From Caldifarciminota bacterium (GTDB taxonomy: Bacteria > Hydrothermota > Tepidihabitantia > Tepidihabitantales > Tepidihabitantaceae), in NCBI GenBank assembly GCA_016935775.1, contig JAFGQF010000154.1, positions 1 through 9,167 of the forward strand: 9,167 bases of DNA, written 5' to 3'. Position 1 is the stretch's first letter, and the number at the start of each line of letters is the position of its first letter. Shown one piece after another: positions 6,999 to 9,167 of this stretch. The notes under the pieces were generated by a model. It ran no database searches. It was not told the origin of the DNA and was given only the letters and a program-made list of their open reading frames with translations. A program made the translations under genes and the position numbers.

Positions 6999-7005
6999 AA
7001 GGAGG
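6999..7005 (+). promoter_or_regulatory. Strong ribosome binding site of fhs
   Basis: AAGGAGG, within an extended purine run AAAGGAGGAGGAG (6998-7010), lies 8 nt before the ATG at 7014. The near-full match to the 16S rRNA tail suggests efficient translation. Confidence 0.85.
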
Positions 7006-7013
7006 AGGAGCCG

Positions 7014-8681
7014 ATGAAGTCCGACATCGAAATCGCCCACTCGGTTCAGCTCAAGCCCATCAACGATATCGTCCGCGGGCTCGGCATCGAGGACATGGAC
7101 CTCGTTCTGCCCAACGGGATGTACAAGGCCAAGCTTTCGTTGCGGCTGTTCGACCGGCTGCACGAGAAGCCGAAGGGCAAGCTCGTGCTGGTGACCGCAA
7201 CCACGCCGACCCGGTACGGCGAGGGCAAGACGACGGTGTCGGTCGGGCTGTCGATGGCGCTGAACCGCATCGGGAAGAAGTCAATTGTGGTGCTGCGCGA
7301 GCCCTCGCTTGGCCCGGTGTTCGGCATCAAGGGCGGGGCGGCGGGCGGCGGTCACACCCAGGTGCTGCCGATGGAGGACATCAACCTGCATTTCACCGGC
7401 GACATCCACGCGGTCGGTTCGGCCCACAACCTGCTGGCCGCTATGCTCGACAACTCGATCCACTTCGGCAACCCGATGCGAATCGACGAGCGGGAGATAT
7501 TCTTCCCGCGCGCGCTGGACATGAACGACCGGGTTCTCCGGACGATGGTGGTCGGACTGGGCGGCCGGACCAACGGGCCGGCGCGCGAGGACAACTTCGT
7601 CATCACCGCCGCCTCCGAGGTGATGGCCATCCTCGCCCTGTCGGCGTCCCGGACCGAGCTCAAGGAGAGGCTGGCGCGTATCCTGGTGGCGATGAGCTAT
7701 GACGACGAGCCGGTGACCGCGGAACGGCTGGGCGCGGCCGGTGCGATGGCGGTTCTGCTCAAGGACGCGCTCAAGCCGAACGTGGTCCAGACAACCGAGC
7801 ACACGCCCGCGTTCATCCACGCCGGGCCGTTTGCCAACATCGCCCACGGCACGGCCAGCGTCGTAGCGGCCAACATGGCGCTCCGGCTGGGCGATTACGT
7901 GGTGATGGAGGCCGGGTTCGGCTCGGATCTCGGTGCCGAGAAGTTCGTGGACATCGTGGCCCGCCAGGCCGGGTGGGACATCGCCGGCTGCGTGCTGGTG
8001 ACGACCGTGCGAGCCCTTCGCCACCAGGGCGGGGCGCGGGACGCTCGCAAGGGCAAGCTCACCGACCTCTGGCAGGGGACTAGCAACCTGTTGCGCCACG
8101 TCGAGAACTGCCGGGTGCTCGGCTTCGAACCGGTCGTCTGTCTCAACCGGTTCGACGACGACCCGGACGACGACATCGCGCTGCTGCGCAAGTTCTGCGC
8201 CGAGCAGGGCGCGGCCTGCTCGGTCAGCGACGGCTTCGCGCGCGGCAGCGAGGGTGTGGTCGAGCTGGCCGAGGCGGTGGTGAAACAGGTCGAGGAAAAG
8301 CCGGGCAAGGCCCGGCCGGCCTATGAGCTTGACGCGTCGCCTGAGGAGAAGATCGAGGCCGTCGCCACGAAGGTCTACGGCGCGGATCAGGTGGTGTACA
8401 CGCCCCGGGCCGAGCGCGACCTGAAGCGGGTCCGGGCCCTGGGCTTCGACAAGCTGCCGGTGTGCATCGCCAAGACGCCGCTGTCCCTGTCCGATGACCC
8501 GGGGTGCGTCGGCGCCTGCCGCGGGTTCAAGGTCACGATAGCGTCGGTCAACATCTCGGCCGGGGCGGGTTTCCTGGTGCCGATCGCCGGGGACATGATG
8601 TTGATGCCGGGCCTGGCCCGCAAGCCAAACGCGACCCGGATAGATATGGACGAGGACGGCCGAATCGTCGGCCTGTCCTGA
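7014..8681 (+). CDS. fhs: Formate--tetrahydrofolate ligase (10-formyl-THF synthetase)
   Basis: This cytoplasmic enzyme joins formate to tetrahydrofolate with ATP to give 10-formyl-THF, ADP and phosphate (EC 6.3.4.3). The product supplies purine and formyl-Met-tRNA synthesis or, in acetogens, the methyl branch of the Wood-Ljungdahl pathway. The 555 residues match the family's usual length of about 555-560. The ATP-binding loop is TPTRYGEGKTT (64-74). R95 in 'LREPSLGP' is the likely counterpart of the formyl-phosphate-binding arginine of the Moorella enzyme. The first family signature is GIKGGAAGGGH (104-114), where the last residue is usually Tyr, followed by 'MEDINLHFTGD'. The second is VTTVRALRHQGG (329-340), usually VATVRALK.[HN]GG. 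The C-terminus has the conserved 'SLSDDP', 'SAGAGF', 'PGL' and a final 'DEDGRIVGLS'. The start is supported by AAGGAGG 8 nt upstream. No other folate gene adjoins it, so whether it works in assimilation, formate oxidation or acetogenesis cannot be read from this window. Confidence 0.98.
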   Translation: MKSDIEIAHSVQLKPINDIVRGLGIEDMDLVLPNGMYKAKLSLRLFDRLHEKPKGKLVLVTATTPTRYGEGKTTVSVGLSMALNRIGKKSIVVLREPSLGPVFGIKGGAAGGGHTQVLPMEDINLHFTGDIHAVGSAHNLLAAMLDNSIHFGNPMRIDEREIFFPRALDMNDRVLRTMVVGLGGRTNGPAREDNFVITAASEVMAILALSASRTELKERLARILVAMSYDDEPVTAERLGAAGAMAVLLKDALKPNVVQTTEHTPAFIHAGPFANIAHGTASVVAANMALRLGDYVVMEAGFGSDLGAEKFVDIVARQAGWDIAGCVLVTTVRALRHQGGARDARKGKLTDLWQGTSNLLRHVENCRVLGFEPVVCLNRFDDDPDDDIALLRKFCAEQGAACSVSDGFARGSEGVVELAEAVVKQVEEKPGKARPAYELDASPEEKIEAVATKVYGADQVVYTPRAERDLKRVRALGFDKLPVCIAKTPLSLSDDPGCVGACRGFKVTIASVNISAGAGFLVPIAGDMMLMPGLARKPNATRIDMDEDGRIVGLS

Positions 8682-8682
8682 T

Positions 8683-9120
8683 TCAGTCGGCGCAGCCGGG
8701 CGCGTCCCGGACTTCCCGGGCGAGCCGGAGCAGCCGCTCGGCCTGCTCGCCGGCCGAGTGGAGGTCGGTTCGGCGAAAGCCGCACGAGGGACAATGCCAG
8801 CCGTGGAGAAGCCGACCCGGGCGGGGCTCGAGCCGGGCGTCACAGACCGGGCAGACCGGGGTCGGGGAGACACGGACATCGGGCAGGCCGTCGGGACGCG
8901 GCGACGCGAGCACCGGCCAGAACACGCCGTCGTACTCGACCAGCGACTCACGGGTACCGTTCCGCTTCCAGCGCAGCCAGAACCGGGCCAGTCGCGCGCG
9001 CGTGTCGAGCCGGATGCGCCGGGAGCGACCCCGGAGCCCGAGCAGGACCAGCAGGTCGGCGACCAGCAGCAAGAACGGAACCCAGAATGTCCAGTCGGCG
9101 CGCGCCAGCCAGCGAATCAC
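8683..9120 (-). CDS. Membrane-anchored zinc-ribbon protein, unknown function (start uncertain)
   Basis: The 145-residue reading has one hydrophobic helix near the N-terminus (about 10-29, WTFWVPFLLLVADLLVLLGL), then a strongly basic Arg-rich stretch (30-56). A short segment, 'VEYDGVFWPVL', leads into a zinc ribbon with C90-x2-C93 and C110-x2-C113 ('CPVC', 'CPSCGFRR'). A charged helix closes the protein. By the positive-inside rule the zinc ribbon is probably cytoplasmic. The pattern suits a metal-binding structural or nucleic-acid/protein-binding module; no enzyme is suggested. The start used here is GTG at 9120, with only a weak AGGG-like site upstream. The frame stays open, with no stop, to the window edge (15 more codons), so the true start may lie beyond 9167. 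It converges on fhs with one base between the stop codons. Confidence 0.75.
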   Translation of the reverse strand: MIRWLARADWTFWVPFLLLVADLLVLLGLRGRSRRIRLDTRARLARFWLRWKRNGTRESLVEYDGVFWPVLASPRPDGLPDVRVSPTPVCPVCDARLEPRPGRLLHGWHCPSCGFRRTDLHSAGEQAERLLRLAREVRDAPGCAD

Positions 9121-9167
9121 GTCACCCTGGTCAATCGCGGTCGCCAGTGGAGGCAGACTCGGCGCCA

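Noticed and set aside
6268..6999. A 243-codon minus-strand frame overlapping the start of the secreted-protein gene
   Set aside because: It is an out-of-frame shadow of the same strand, Arg/Pro/His-rich, and crosses the palindrome and the fhs leader.
7281..8951. A 556-codon open frame on the minus strand opposite fhs
   Set aside because: It is a mirror of the GC-rich fhs coding sequence: Arg/His/Val/Gly-rich, with no recognisable motif, while the plus-strand frame is an unmistakable FTHFS.

Overview
The window is GC-rich, densely packed bacterial DNA with five protein genes and no RNA gene, CRISPR array or mobile element that I can see. Two of the proteins are large, multidomain, apparently exported ones. 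They end in short beta-sandwich tails of the FlgD-like / type IX secretion (T9SS type A-like) kind, with the pattern 'YDASGR...LPAGVYFV...K'. Such tails are typical of the Fibrobacteres-Chlorobi-Bacteroidetes side of the tree and of uncultured phyla such as WOR-3 (Stahlbacteria), Eisenbacteria and Latescibacteria. With the high GC, the fused beta-helix/FG-GAP architecture and a formate-tetrahydrofolate ligase, an uncultured FCB-like lineage (WOR-3-like) is my best guess. This is inference, not proof.

Layout. (1) Positions 1-3714 (+) hold the C-terminal 1237 residues of a huge surface protein whose start lies left of the window: a beta-helix, then two copies of an [Ig-like domain + FG-GAP/VCBS propeller] module, then a sorting-type tail. 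Each propeller has exactly seven Asp-rich motifs; in the first they fall at a strict 49-residue (147-nt) period. (2) Positions 3806-4219 (+) encode a small proline-rich multi-pass membrane protein with its own sigma70-like promoter (TTGACA-17-TAGAAC) and a strong rho-independent terminator. (3) Positions 4293-6893 (-) encode an 866-residue secreted protein: signal peptide, alpha-helical glycosidase-like region, Ig-like domain, carboxypeptidase-regulatory-like domain, non-catalytic glutamine-amidotransferase-like domain and T9SS-like tail. (4) Positions 7014-8681 (+) encode formate--tetrahydrofolate ligase (fhs), divergent from gene 3 across a 120-bp spacer that carries a perfect 20-bp palindrome. 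(5) Positions 8683-9120 (-, frame open to the window edge) encode a small membrane-anchored zinc-ribbon protein that converges on fhs with a single base between the stop codons.

The genes alternate strands and look like independent transcription units rather than one operon. The two large proteins probably belong to the cell surface or secreted fraction. fhs is a metabolic gene for one-carbon activation, with no other folate gene beside it. I see no convincing new defence or mobile system. The most notable structures are the duplicated Ig/seven-blade propeller module, the nested inverted repeat that contains both stop codons of genes 2 and 3, and the palindrome between genes 3 and 4.
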